Below are positions 17,788-25,841 of a stretch of 64,000 nt of DNA, piece by piece (the first letter of the stretch is position 1; each line of letters starts with the position of its first letter). The translations under genes were made by a program, and so were the position numbers. The notes under the pieces were generated by a model. That model was given only the letters and a program-made list of their open reading frames with translations, did not search any database and was not told the DNA's origin. The stretch comes from JAAXGX01 sp965203565 (GTDB lineage Bacteria; Acidobacteriota; Vicinamibacteria; Vicinamibacterales; UBA8438). The stretch covers positions 3,885,504 to 3,949,503 of the forward strand of contig OZ241896.1 of the NCBI GenBank assembly GCA_965203565.1, written 5' to 3'.

Positions 17788-18750
17788 ATGCGCCGACTGG
17801 CTTTCACAGCGATGGTGGTTTCGGCGGTTACGCTCAGCGCGCCCGAGCTCGCCGCCGGCGAGCCCCAGCGCGTCCGCCCGCGACGTCAGGACGGCGGCGA
17901 GGCCGCGGGCGCCCCTCGGCCCGGACCGCGCGCGGCGCCGCCGGCCCGGCGGACGCCGCCGCCGCGCGCCGCCGAACCGGCCCGGGCGCGGCCGGCCCGG
18001 CCGGCCGCGCCGCGCGCCGCTCCGGGCGGTCCTCCGCGCGCGCCCCGGGTCTCCCCCGCGCCGCGCCGGCCGGATCGCGGCGCGTCCGCGCGGCGGCCCG
18101 AGCGCATCGGCGAACGCGGCCGGGGCCGGCCCGGCGCGCGCGTCGGACCCGGCGCGGCGCCGCGCGCTCCGGGCGGCGTCAACGTCCGCCGCCCCGCGCC
18201 CCGACGCGCGCGCCCGGAGATCGAACCGCACGGCGCCGGCGGCCGGCCCGGACGTTACGGCCGCGGCCGGGCGGTCCCGCGGTACGAGGACGGAGCGCAC
18301 CGGCGCAACGCACGCGCGCACCGGCGCGGCCATCGGGTCGTCCGGCGCCACGTGCATCGGCCGAGGTTCTTCTACCCGGCGGTGTACGGTTCGTACTTCC
18401 ATTTTCCCGGCTATGCGCTCGACCTGCGGTTCGGGCGCCCGCACTACCACCACTACGGCCGCCCCGGGTACGGGTACTGGCCGTACGACCGCTGGTACGA
18501 CGCGGACCACTACGATCCGTACGTCGGCTTCCTGCGCCTCAAGGTGAAGCCGCGGTGGGCGGAAGTGTACGTGAACGGATATTACGTCGGCGTGGTCAAC
18601 CACTTCGACGGCGTCTTCCAGCGCCTGCGGCTGCCGGAGGGACCGCACCGCATCGAGATCCGCCATCCCGACCATCAGCCGATCGAGATCGAGGTGCTGA
18701 TCGTCGCCGGGGCCAAGGTGACGTACGAAGCCAGACTGCAACCGCACTGA
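17788..18750 (+). CDS. Exported PEGA-domain protein with Pro/Arg-rich N-terminal half
   Basis: A 320-residue exported protein. After the signal peptide (cleavage near LAAGE), residues ~30-190 are low-complexity Pro/Ala/Arg/Gly, followed by a His/Tyr/Arg-rich stretch. The C-terminal ~70 residues form a PEGA domain: LKVKPRWAEVYVNGYYVG, then LRLPEGPHRIEIRH and a final strand. PEGA modules are surface or periplasmic beta-sandwich domains, often in cell-envelope proteins. The basic linker might bind polyanions such as peptidoglycan or exopolysaccharide, which is inference. Confidence 0.75.
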   Translation: MRRLAFTAMVVSAVTLSAPELAAGEPQRVRPRRQDGGEAAGAPRPGPRAAPPARRTPPPRAAEPARARPARPAAPRAAPGGPPRAPRVSPAPRRPDRGASARRPERIGERGRGRPGARVGPGAAPRAPGGVNVRRPAPRRARPEIEPHGAGGRPGRYGRGRAVPRYEDGAHRRNARAHRRGHRVVRRHVHRPRFFYPAVYGSYFHFPGYALDLRFGRPHYHHYGRPGYGYWPYDRWYDADHYDPYVGFLRLKVKPRWAEVYVNGYYVGVVNHFDGVFQRLRLPEGPHRIEIRHPDHQPIEIEVLIVAGAKVTYEARLQPH

Positions 18751-18752
18751 GG

Positions 18753-18758
18753 TAGAAT
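18753..18758 (+). promoter_or_regulatory. Putative -10 close to a start codon
   Basis: TAGAAT ends 9 bases before the ATG at 18768, just after the PEGA stop codon. No Shine-Dalgarno sequence lies between, so a leaderless or near-leaderless transcript is suggested. Confidence 0.4.
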
Positions 18759-18767
18759 CGTGCGCCG

Positions 18768-20291
18768 ATGACGCCGCCCTCGCCGCGGGGCGCCGCGGCG
18801 GCCCCCGCGCCCGACGCCGGAGGTGCGCGGGATTATCCGATCCTCGTCCTGCTGGCGGCGACGTTCCTGGTCTGCTATGCGCCGACGCTGCTCACCGATT
18901 ACGGGTACGGCGACGACTATCGCGATCTGGACGCCGGCCCCCTGTCGTACCTCATCAGGCACAAGGCTCAGGAGGGGCGGCTGCTCTACGCCGCGTGGAC
19001 GAGCCTCCTCATGCTGGCGGCGACGGACATCCGCGATCTGCTGTACTTCCGGATCGTCGGACTCCTCGGCATCGCCTTGCTGGCGTGGAGTCTGTTCCAG
19101 GCGCTCGTGCGAGCCGGCTGCAGCAGGCTCCACGCGTATTGCGTGGGCGTGATTACAGGCTCCACCCTGCCGTTTCAGGTCTGGGCCGTGGGCGCCTCGA
19201 CTGCGCTCTTCCCGTACGCCGCATTCGCGTCGGGCGTCGCATTCCGTCTGGGCGAGCGGGCGTTCCTTGCGCGCCGGCCTCGCTCGACGCCGCTCCTCGC
19301 CGCCGGCGCCGTCCTGGCGCTGACGTCGGCGCTCGCCGTCTATCAGCCTGCGGCGATGCTCTTCTGGGTCTTCACGGCCATCGCGCTGCTGGGGCCGCAG
19401 ACGTCCGGGCGCGACGCGTTCCGCCGGTTCCGATGGCATGGCCTGATCGCCGCGGGCGCCATGCTGCTGAACTACGTCCACGTGCGTCTGGCGAACGCGG
19501 TCTGGCCGGAGCTTCCCCGCAACATCGACCTGCTCGGAGATCTCCCCGGCGCCGCCGCATGGTTCTTTACAGAAGTCTTGCCGAACGCGCTGAACTTCGC
19601 CTGGTTTCCCGTCGGCGGGATCGTTTCGTGGCTCGTGTTCGCCGCAATCGCCGGGGGGCTGCTGTCGTATCTTCACGGGCGTCCGGGGCGGCGGGTGAAG
19701 ATCGGCGTCGTCCTCGCGCTCCTGCCGCTGAGCCATGCGCCCAACCTGGCGGTCGCGCAGAACGTGGCGGCGTACCGCACGCTGGCGGGCCTCACCTCCC
19801 TGATCGTCGTGCTCGCCTGGCTTGCCTTCCAGGGATACGTCCGCCGGCTGCATCTTTCGTCCGCTTCGTTCGGCGCGAACGCCGTCGCGGGGGCCGCGGC
19901 GATCGCCTGCCTGCTGTCGGCCGCGTGGCGCGTCGAGACGTTCTTCGTGACGCAGCAACGCCTCGAACTCGCCGTCATGCGGTCCCAGTTGACGCCGGAC
20001 CGTCTTGCCGAAGCGCAGAGCATCGTCATCGTTCGCAGCCGGCCGGAGGACAGTTTCACCCCGCTCAGTCTGCATGACGAATTGGGCCTGTTGACGTCGG
20101 CGGTGCCCGACGCTCCGGCCATGGCCCGTCTGCTGCTGCTGGAAACGGCGCCGGCGTACGCCGACCTGCCGGTCACGTCCGTCCGGGCGGGCGCATTGTC
20201 CGAGGCGCCGCTGGGCGCTCTCGTCGTGGACATGAGCAATCTCCGGGAGACCGCGGCGCGGATCGCGCCCGAATCGTCCGTGCTACCCTGA
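18768..20291 (+). CDS. GT-C-like multi-pass membrane protein, paralogue 1
   Basis: A 507-residue protein with about ten hydrophobic segments. The first loop holds YGYGDDYRDLDAG, an acidic motif placed as in GT-C or GtrII-type glucosyltransferases. A soluble C-terminal part (~100 residues) starts near VMRSQLTPDRLAEAQ and ends with LVVDMSNLRETAARIAP. The substrate is unknown. It is followed 6 bases later by a close paralogue of the same layout, so this is a tandem gene duplication. Confidence 0.6.
   Translation: MTPPSPRGAAAAPAPDAGGARDYPILVLLAATFLVCYAPTLLTDYGYGDDYRDLDAGPLSYLIRHKAQEGRLLYAAWTSLLMLAATDIRDLLYFRIVGLLGIALLAWSLFQALVRAGCSRLHAYCVGVITGSTLPFQVWAVGASTALFPYAAFASGVAFRLGERAFLARRPRSTPLLAAGAVLALTSALAVYQPAAMLFWVFTAIALLGPQTSGRDAFRRFRWHGLIAAGAMLLNYVHVRLANAVWPELPRNIDLLGDLPGAAAWFFTEVLPNALNFAWFPVGGIVSWLVFAAIAGGLLSYLHGRPGRRVKIGVVLALLPLSHAPNLAVAQNVAAYRTLAGLTSLIVVLAWLAFQGYVRRLHLSSASFGANAVAGAAAIACLLSAAWRVETFFVTQQRLELAVMRSQLTPDRLAEAQSIVIVRSRPEDSFTPLSLHDELGLLTSAVPDAPAMARLLLLETAPAYADLPVTSVRAGALSEAPLGALVVDMSNLRETAARIAPESSVLP
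20284..20289 (+). promoter_or_regulatory. Putative -10 overlapping the upstream stop
   Basis: TACCCT ends 8 bases before GTG 20298 and shares bases with the stop region of the preceding gene. The bases that follow the stop, CAGCCCGTG, match the outermost end of the dispersed element, but no further similarity follows. Confidence 0.3.
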
Positions 20292-20297
20292 CAGCCC

Positions 20298-21773
20298 GTG
20301 TCCCCTCCCGGCGACCGGGACTACCGGATTCTCGGCCTGCTGCTGGCGGCGTTCGCGGTCTGCTATGCGCCGGCGCTGACGGACGACTACGGTTTCCGCG
20401 ACGACTATCGCAACCTCGACGCGGGACCGCTGTCGTTCGTCGTCAGGCAGGTGATTCAGGAAGGCCGGCCGCTCAATGCCCTCGGGATGCACGCCGCCCT
20501 GTGGATGGCGACGGAGATCCAGGACCTGCTGTACCCCCGCATCGTGGGAATAGCTGGCATCGCCTTGCTGGCGTGGAGCGTCTTCCGCGCGCTCGCGCGC
20601 GTCGGATACGGCAGGCTCCAGTCCTGCTGCGTGGGCGTCGTCACAGGCTGCGCCCTGCCGTTTCAGGTCTACGCCGCGTATGCCTCGGTGGCGCTCTATC
20701 CGTTCGCCGCGCTGCTGTCGGGCGCCGCGTTCCGTCTGAGCGAACGGTCGTACGATTCGCGCCGGCCCCGCTCCCGGTGGCTGCTGGCCGCCGGCGCCGG
20801 TCTGGTCCTGACGGCCGCGCTCGCCATCTTTCAGCCCGCGGCCATGTGCTTCTGGACGTTCGCCGCCATCGCACTGCTGCGGCCGGAAACGCCCGCGCGC
20901 GAAACGCTCCACCGGTTTCGGTGGTGCTGCCTGATCGCGGCGGGCGGAATGCTGCTGGAGTTCGCCCTGGTGCGTCTGGCGGCCGTCGCGTTCCCGTACG
21001 GCCTCGCCAGGTCCGGCCTGATCCGGGACGTCCCCGCCAAGGCCGCCTGGTTTCTGTCGGAACCGCTGCCCAACGCCCTGAACTTCGCCTGGTTTCCCGC
21101 AAGCGGCGTCGTTTCGTGGAGCATCGCCGCCGTCATCGCCGGAGGGTTGTCGCTGCATCTTCGCCACGCGCCCGGGCGGTGGGTGAAAGGGTGCGTCGCC
21201 CTGGCGCTCCTGCCGCTGAGCTACGCGTCCAACCTGGTGGTCGCACTGAGCTTCGCGGCCTATCGCACGTTGCCGGGCCTGACGTCCCTGATCGTCGTGC
21301 TCGCGTACCTGGCCTTCCGAGGATACGCCCGCCGGCTGCGCCTTCCGCTCGCTGCGTTCGGCGTGAACGCCGCCGCGGGCGCCGCGGCGATCGCCTGCAT
21401 GCTGTCGGCCGCGTGGCGCGTCCACACTTTTTTCGTGACGCCGCAACGCCTGGAGCTCGCCGTCATGCGGTCCCAGTTGACGCCGGAGCGCCTGGCCGGA
21501 GCGCAGGGGATCAGCATCGTGCGCAGCCGGCCCGAGGATACGCTCGCTCCCCGCGCGCTGTACGACGAGTTCGGCGCGCCGTTCTCGGAGACGCGGGACG
21601 TTCCGGCGCTGGCCCGCCTGCTGCTGCGCGAAACGGCGCCGGAGCACGCCGATCTGCCGGTCACTTCGGTCGGATTCGCCGAGCTCGCCGAACCGCCTCC
21701 GGGCGCTCTCGTCGTGGACATGAGCAACCTCCGGGAGGCCGCCGCGCGGGTCGCGCCCGCCATGCTACGCTAG
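20298..21773 (+). CDS. GT-C-like multi-pass membrane protein, paralogue 2
   Basis: A 491-residue paralogue of the upstream gene. It shares DDYRNLDAGPLSF near the start, the NALNFAWFP block in the middle, the RLELAVMRSQLTP junction and the LVVDMSNLREAAARVAP end. It starts with GTG 20298 directly after the upstream stop. The two copies differ most in the loop before NALNFAWFP and in the C-terminal soluble part, suggesting different acceptors or complementary subunits. No catalytic function is demonstrated by sequence. Confidence 0.6.
   Translation: MSPPGDRDYRILGLLLAAFAVCYAPALTDDYGFRDDYRNLDAGPLSFVVRQVIQEGRPLNALGMHAALWMATEIQDLLYPRIVGIAGIALLAWSVFRALARVGYGRLQSCCVGVVTGCALPFQVYAAYASVALYPFAALLSGAAFRLSERSYDSRRPRSRWLLAAGAGLVLTAALAIFQPAAMCFWTFAAIALLRPETPARETLHRFRWCCLIAAGGMLLEFALVRLAAVAFPYGLARSGLIRDVPAKAAWFLSEPLPNALNFAWFPASGVVSWSIAAVIAGGLSLHLRHAPGRWVKGCVALALLPLSYASNLVVALSFAAYRTLPGLTSLIVVLAYLAFRGYARRLRLPLAAFGVNAAAGAAAIACMLSAAWRVHTFFVTPQRLELAVMRSQLTPERLAGAQGISIVRSRPEDTLAPRALYDEFGAPFSETRDVPALARLLLRETAPEHADLPVTSVGFAELAEPPPGALVVDMSNLREAAARVAPAMLR
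21766..21771 (+). promoter_or_regulatory. Putative -10 for bioB, near-leaderless
   Basis: TACGCT ends 8 bases before the bioB ATG at 21780 and overlaps the stop codon of the preceding gene. No Shine-Dalgarno sequence is present between them. Confidence 0.4.
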
Positions 21774-21779
21774 TGCGCC

Positions 21780-22784
21780 ATGCTGGAAGCTCGCGGCGCG
21801 CGCCCCGCTCCCGATCGGCGCGAGGTCGAAGCGCTTTACCGCCGCGGCCTGCTCGCGCTGGTGTTCGAGGCCGCGCAGGTCCACCGGCAGGCCCACGACC
21901 CCGCCGAGGTGCAGTGCGCTTCGCTCCTCAGCGTGAAGACCGGAGGTTGTCCGGAGAACTGCTCGTACTGCCCGCAGTCGGCGCACTACAGGACGGGCGT
22001 CGAAGCCGAGCCGCTCATGACCGTGGAGGCGGTCGCCGGAGCGGCGCGCGCGGCGCGCGCGAACGGCGCCGACCGGTTCTGCCTCGGCGCCGCCTGGCGC
22101 GAAGTAAGCGACGGGCCGGAGTTCGACCGCGTTCTGGAGATGGTCCGCGCCGTCAAGGCGACCGGACTCGAAACGTGCGTCACGCTCGGCATGCTGACCG
22201 GCGCGCAGGCGGGCCGCCTGCGGGAGGCGGGGCTCGACTACTACAACCACAACCTCGACACGGGGCGGGCGTTCTACTCGAACGTCGTCACCACGCGGCG
22301 CTACGACGACCGGCTGCGCACGCTGGACGCGGTCCGCGGCGCAGGCCTGAAAGTCTGCTGCGGCGGCATCCTGGGGATGGGCGAAAGCCATGACGACCGG
22401 ATCGACCTGCTCCACGAGCTGGCCCGCCAGACGCCGCAGCCCGAGAGCGTGCCGATCAACACGTTGGTCGCGGTCGAGGGAACGCCGCTCGCCGACCGGC
22501 CGCCGGCGCCGTGGGACGAGATCGTCCGGGTCGTCGCCGCGGCCCGCATCCTGATGCCGCGCGCCCGGATCCGGCTCAGCGCCGGGCGGCTGCAGATGGA
22601 CGAGACGCTGCAGGCGCTCTGCTTCCTGGCCGGCGCGAACTCGATCTTCCTCGGCGACCAGCTGCTGACCACCGCCAACCCGCCGGCCGACGCCGATCAC
22701 GGGCTGCTCGATCGCCTCGGCCTGCACGCCGTGCGGATGCGCGGCGCCGATCCTGACATCGAACGCAAGGAGGAGCACCCATGA
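21780..22784 (+). CDS. bioB: Biotin synthase
   Basis: A 334-residue radical SAM enzyme that inserts sulfur into dethiobiotin, the last step of biotin synthesis. The radical SAM cluster motif is C57-xxx-C61-xx-C64 in GGCPENCSYCPQSAHY. YNHNLDT, the CCGGILGMGE motif and INTLVAVEGTPL are all conserved BioB features, and the length is normal. No other bio genes lie nearby. The ATGA overlap with the next lipoprotein gene suggests co-transcription, although no functional link to biotin is evident. Confidence 0.95.
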   Translation: MLEARGARPAPDRREVEALYRRGLLALVFEAAQVHRQAHDPAEVQCASLLSVKTGGCPENCSYCPQSAHYRTGVEAEPLMTVEAVAGAARAARANGADRFCLGAAWREVSDGPEFDRVLEMVRAVKATGLETCVTLGMLTGAQAGRLREAGLDYYNHNLDTGRAFYSNVVTTRRYDDRLRTLDAVRGAGLKVCCGGILGMGESHDDRIDLLHELARQTPQPESVPINTLVAVEGTPLADRPPAPWDEIVRVVAAARILMPRARIRLSAGRLQMDETLQALCFLAGANSIFLGDQLLTTANPPADADHGLLDRLGLHAVRMRGADPDIERKEEHP

Positions 22785-23752
22785 GCCTGCGTCACGTCGT
22801 TCGGACCCGCAGCCAGGCGGCGGCGGCCGCCGCCGCGCTCGGCATCCTCGCCTGCTCGGGGATGGAGCCGCCGCCGGCGCCGGAACCGGCGGCCGCTGAC
22901 GCGGCGCCTTCCGGCGGCCGCGCGGCGCTGATCGCGTCACTGCCGCGGCCCGCCGACCTGCCGCCGGGCTACCGCCCCGCCGGCGAGCTGGCCGGACGGG
23001 GAACGTTCCACGCCGCGGGCGGGCAGTTCACCGTCCGGGACCACGACGGCGGCCACTACCACGGTTACGACGGCCCCGGCGTCTGGGCGAAGGAGCCGAA
23101 AGGAATACGGACGCAGGGCGTCGTGTACGGCGTCGAGGACGACGCGGTGACGACGGCCGGCTACCTTCTGCCGCAAGTCGATCTGACCGCCGGCCGGAGC
23201 TTTCACGGCCTGACGCTCCGCGAGCTCGACTTCCCGGCCGCGCGCGCCATGACCGTCGATCTGATCGAGGGCGAGACCCCGGAATCGAACCGGTACCTGC
23301 TGCTCTGGCATTTCCTCCCGCCGGAGGGGGTCACACCGCCGCCGATGCTGTCGCGCCTCGACCTGCCGCCGGTCACGACGCTGCCGCCCGTCTTCACGGT
23401 CTACGCGTGCGAGCAGTACCCGGACGCGTTCTGCCCCGGCATGGGACGGCACTACACCGACCCGTCGAACCCGGCCGGAAGGCTTCCGGCCTCCACCGGC
23501 AACGACGGGGTGATCTACGGCGAAGCGGCCGGCAAGCTGATCTTCATCGAGTACGTTCTCACCCAGGAGGACCTGGCGGCCGGGGTCTCGTGGCCGGCGA
23601 TGCCGCTCGACGATCTGCCGATCCCCCCGATCGACAACGTCCACGTCCTGCACTTCGGCTCCGAGCCGACGTCAGGCCGCTACACGGTGCACATGTACTT
23701 CCTCCCGGAGGAGACGTACCTGGCCTGGAAGACCGAACCGGATACGCTGTAG
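22781..23752 (+). CDS. Hypothetical lipoprotein
   Basis: A 323-residue predicted lipoprotein with lipobox ILAC (Cys25), followed by a Pro/Ala-rich linker. The rest is a beta-rich domain with a metal-like HDGGHYHGYD segment, a pair of cysteines (YACEQYPDAFCPG) that may form a disulfide, and a C-terminal HMYFLPEETYLAW. I do not recognise the family. It is translationally coupled to bioB (ATGA). The TAG stop is directly followed by a diverged copy of the dispersed element. Confidence 0.55.
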   Translation: MSLRHVVRTRSQAAAAAAALGILACSGMEPPPAPEPAAADAAPSGGRAALIASLPRPADLPPGYRPAGELAGRGTFHAAGGQFTVRDHDGGHYHGYDGPGVWAKEPKGIRTQGVVYGVEDDAVTTAGYLLPQVDLTAGRSFHGLTLRELDFPAARAMTVDLIEGETPESNRYLLLWHFLPPEGVTPPPMLSRLDLPPVTTLPPVFTVYACEQYPDAFCPGMGRHYTDPSNPAGRLPASTGNDGVIYGEAAGKLIFIEYVLTQEDLAAGVSWPAMPLDDLPIPPIDNVHVLHFGSEPTSGRYTVHMYFLPEETYLAWKTEPDTL

Positions 23753-23826
23753 CAACCCGCGCAGGAAAGCCCTGCTGCGTTCGACGGGCGCCGCATCGCG
23801 GCTGAGCTGCGTCGTTCGTCGGTCGG
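23753..23826 (-). repeat. Diverged half-copy of the dispersed palindromic element
   Basis: These ~74 bases align with the first half of the minus-oriented element: CAACCCGCGCAGGAAAG at the tip, the CTGCTGCGTTCGA arm, and CGTCGTTCGTCGGT in the loop. Several substitutions mark it as old. It begins immediately after the TAG stop of the preceding gene, like copy D. Confidence 0.55.
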
Positions 23827-23873
23827 AAAAAATTCCGACCGCCAATGCGCCGCTGACAGGATCTGTCAGCGGC
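23821..23873. terminator. Two consecutive hairpins
   Basis: GGTCGGAA/TTCCGACC pairs around AAAA (23821-23840). An 11-bp perfect stem, GCCGCTGACAG/CTGTCAGCGGC, pairs around GAT (23849-23873). They lie between the lipoprotein and HIRAN genes, follow the diverged element and lack a T tract. They may act in termination or be remnants of the element's second half. Confidence 0.4.
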
Positions 23874-23928
23874 CGGCGCCATACTGGCCGACTCGCCCTC
23901 GCACGAGGGACGCAAGGAGGGTATCGCC

Positions 23929-24324
23929 ATGCATCGCAGGGACGTCATTCGCGCGATTTGGGGTCCGCCGATCCTCGGCGCGCTCGCCGCCCGGAAGGCC
24001 GACGCGGCGCCGCCGCGGGAGATCCTGCTCGCCCACATGCACGTGGCGGGCACGCCCTACCACCACGCGGCGAAGCTGGCCGCCTGGCTGCGCCCCGGCG
24101 CGCGCTTCACGCTCCGCAGGGAGCCGGACAACGCGCACGACGCGCGCGCCATCGAGGTGCTGGGACCGAAGGGCCGCAAGCTCGGCTACGTTCCGCGCCG
24201 TTTCAACAAGATACCGGCGCGGCTGATGGACGCCGGCAAGCATCTGTCCGCGCAGATGACCTCCATCGAGAGAGAAGGCGACTGGCTGCGCATCCGGTTC
24301 GCCCTGCGCCTGGTGGAGGGTTAG
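23929..24324 (+). CDS. Exported HIRAN-domain protein
   Basis: A 131-residue protein. Residues ~35-120 form a HIRAN domain: HVAGTPYHHA, LRPGARFTLRREPDNAHDARAIEVL and KLGYVPRRFNKIPARLMDAG are diagnostic. HIRAN domains bind DNA 3' ends in eukaryotic HLTF, and stand-alone bacterial copies are common. Here the N-terminus (MHRRDVIRAIWGPPILGALAARKADA) looks like a short signal or anchor, so the protein may be exported, which is odd for a DNA-binding module. An AAGGAGGG ribosome-binding site lies upstream. The stop TAG abuts a short element copy. Confidence 0.75.
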   Translation: MHRRDVIRAIWGPPILGALAARKADAAPPREILLAHMHVAGTPYHHAAKLAAWLRPGARFTLRREPDNAHDARAIEVLGPKGRKLGYVPRRFNKIPARLMDAGKHLSAQMTSIEREGDWLRIRFALRLVEG

Positions 24325-24373
24325 CAGCCCGCGCAGGAAAGTCCCGCTGCACGCGGGGTTCCACCGCGGGCTG
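24325..24373. repeat. Internally deleted 49-bp copy of the dispersed element
   Basis: Both termini of the element are present (CAGCCCGCGCAGGAAAG ... GGTTCCACCGCGGGCTG) but only about 10 bases separate them. It starts right after the TAG stop of the HIRAN gene. The flanking 4-mers (TTAG, TCCA) do not match, unlike the full copies. Folded, it is a compact hairpin that could end transcription. Confidence 0.65.
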
Positions 24374-24429
24374 TCCAGCAGCGCCGCAGCAAGTTCGCGT
24401 CCGGCGCGCACGGCGGCGGCCGGCTGTGG

Positions 24430-24435
24430 TACATT
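24430..24435 (+). promoter_or_regulatory. Putative -10 for the cytochrome/copper monooxygenase cassette
   Basis: TACATT lies 37 bases before the ATG at 24473. The leader contains an AGGAGG-type ribosome-binding site. Confidence 0.35.
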
Positions 24436-24472
24436 GCGGCCTGCGCCCGGTTCCGGGCGCAGGAGGACGATC

Positions 24473-25825
24473 ATGACGACGACCACCGCCCCGCCGCCGT
24501 CCGCCGGCCGGCGCCTGTCGGCGATTCTCGTTGCGGCCGTGCTGCTGCCGGCGGCGGCGGCCGCCCGGCCCGCCGCGCCGCCGGACGGCGAGCCGACGTT
24601 CGCCAGGGACATCGTTCCGATCCTCCAGCGGTCGTGCCAGACCTGCCACCGGGCGGGTGAGATGGCGCCGATGGCGCTGGTCACCTACGAGGAGGTCCGT
24701 CCGTGGGCGCGGTCGATCCGCAGCCGGGTGGCGGCGCGCGAGATGCCGCCGTGGCATATTGACCGGCATATCGGGATCCAGCAGTTCAAGGACGACCCGT
24801 CGCTGAGCGACGAGGAGATCGACCTGGTGGCCCGCTGGGTCGATGCGGGCGCGCCGCGCGGCGACCCGGCCGACATGCCGCCGCCGCGCGAGTTCCCGGA
24901 CGCCGCCGTATGGCGGATCGGCGAGCCGGACCTCGTGGTGCGCTACCCGGCGATGCCGGTTCCGGCCGAAGGCCCCGACATGTTCGGCTCGGTCTACTCG
25001 CCGCTGGAGCTGGGCGAGGACCGGTACGTCCGGGCCATTCAGCACCGGCCGGTCGGCGACGGATCGCGGCGGGTTATCCACCACGCGCTGTCGTTCGCGG
25101 TCGACCCCGGCGAGTTCACGCAGATGCCGTCGGTGGCCGGGCACTTCCTGATGGAGTACGCCTCGGGCAAGAACGCCGAGGTCTATCCGGAAGACTCCGG
25201 CGTCCTGCTGCAGGCCGGGAAGAAGATGAAGCTGGACTACCACCTGCACCCGGTCGGCGAGCCGATCGACGCGGTGATGGAGCTCGGCGTCGTCTTCCAT
25301 CCGAAGGGCATGAAGCCGAAGCACGTACGCTGGTCGAAGCAGCTCGGGCAGCACGTCACCGACCTCGACATCCCGGCCGGCGCGATCGTGCGGCGGGACG
25401 GCTACACCCGGATGAACAGGGCGGCGAAGATCACCGCGTTCCAGCCGCACATGCACGCGCTCGGCAAGTACCAGTGCCTGGAGCTGATCTATCCGACGGC
25501 GAGCACGCCGATGCAGACCGAGGTGATAAGCTGCGCGCACTTCGACTACAACTGGCACCTGGTCTACAACTACGCCGACGAGGCAGCGCCGATCATGCCG
25601 GCGGGGACGATCCTGCACGTCATCAGTTGGCACGACAACTCGGAGGCCAACCGCGCGAACCCCGACCCGAAGAACTGGGTCGGGAACGGCCGGGGGCGCA
25701 CGATAGACGAGATGGCGTTCGCCTGGATCGGGTGGTACGACCTGACCGACAAGGAGTACGAGCAGGAGCTCGCCGCCCGCAAGGCGCGCCGGGCGGAGGC
25801 CGCCGCCGCGGCCGGCCAGCAGTAG
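24473..25825 (+). CDS. Secreted cytochrome c / copper type II monooxygenase-like protein, paralogue 1
   Basis: A 450-residue exported protein. A class I haem-binding C55-QT-C58-H59 lies just after the signal peptide, with GEMAPM supplying a possible axial Met. The C-terminal ~270 residues carry His motifs arranged as in ascorbate-dependent copper type II monooxygenases: VIHHALSF, DYHLH, FQPHMHALG and ISWHDN. This suggests a periplasmic haem-plus-copper oxidoreductase; the substrate is unknown. It is followed 16 bases later by a partner gene. The same two-gene cassette recurs at 40853-43154. Confidence 0.75.
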   Translation: MTTTTAPPPSAGRRLSAILVAAVLLPAAAAARPAAPPDGEPTFARDIVPILQRSCQTCHRAGEMAPMALVTYEEVRPWARSIRSRVAAREMPPWHIDRHIGIQQFKDDPSLSDEEIDLVARWVDAGAPRGDPADMPPPREFPDAAVWRIGEPDLVVRYPAMPVPAEGPDMFGSVYSPLELGEDRYVRAIQHRPVGDGSRRVIHHALSFAVDPGEFTQMPSVAGHFLMEYASGKNAEVYPEDSGVLLQAGKKMKLDYHLHPVGEPIDAVMELGVVFHPKGMKPKHVRWSKQLGQHVTDLDIPAGAIVRRDGYTRMNRAAKITAFQPHMHALGKYQCLELIYPTASTPMQTEVISCAHFDYNWHLVYNYADEAAPIMPAGTILHVISWHDNSEANRANPDPKNWVGNGRGRTIDEMAFAWIGWYDLTDKEYEQELAARKARRAEAAAAAGQQ

Positions 25826-25841
25826 GCGTCCTGCGACGGCC

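Noticed and set aside
20292..20300. CAGCCCGTG after a stop codon as an element copy
   Set aside because: Only 9 bases match; the next bases are coding and start the second paralogue.
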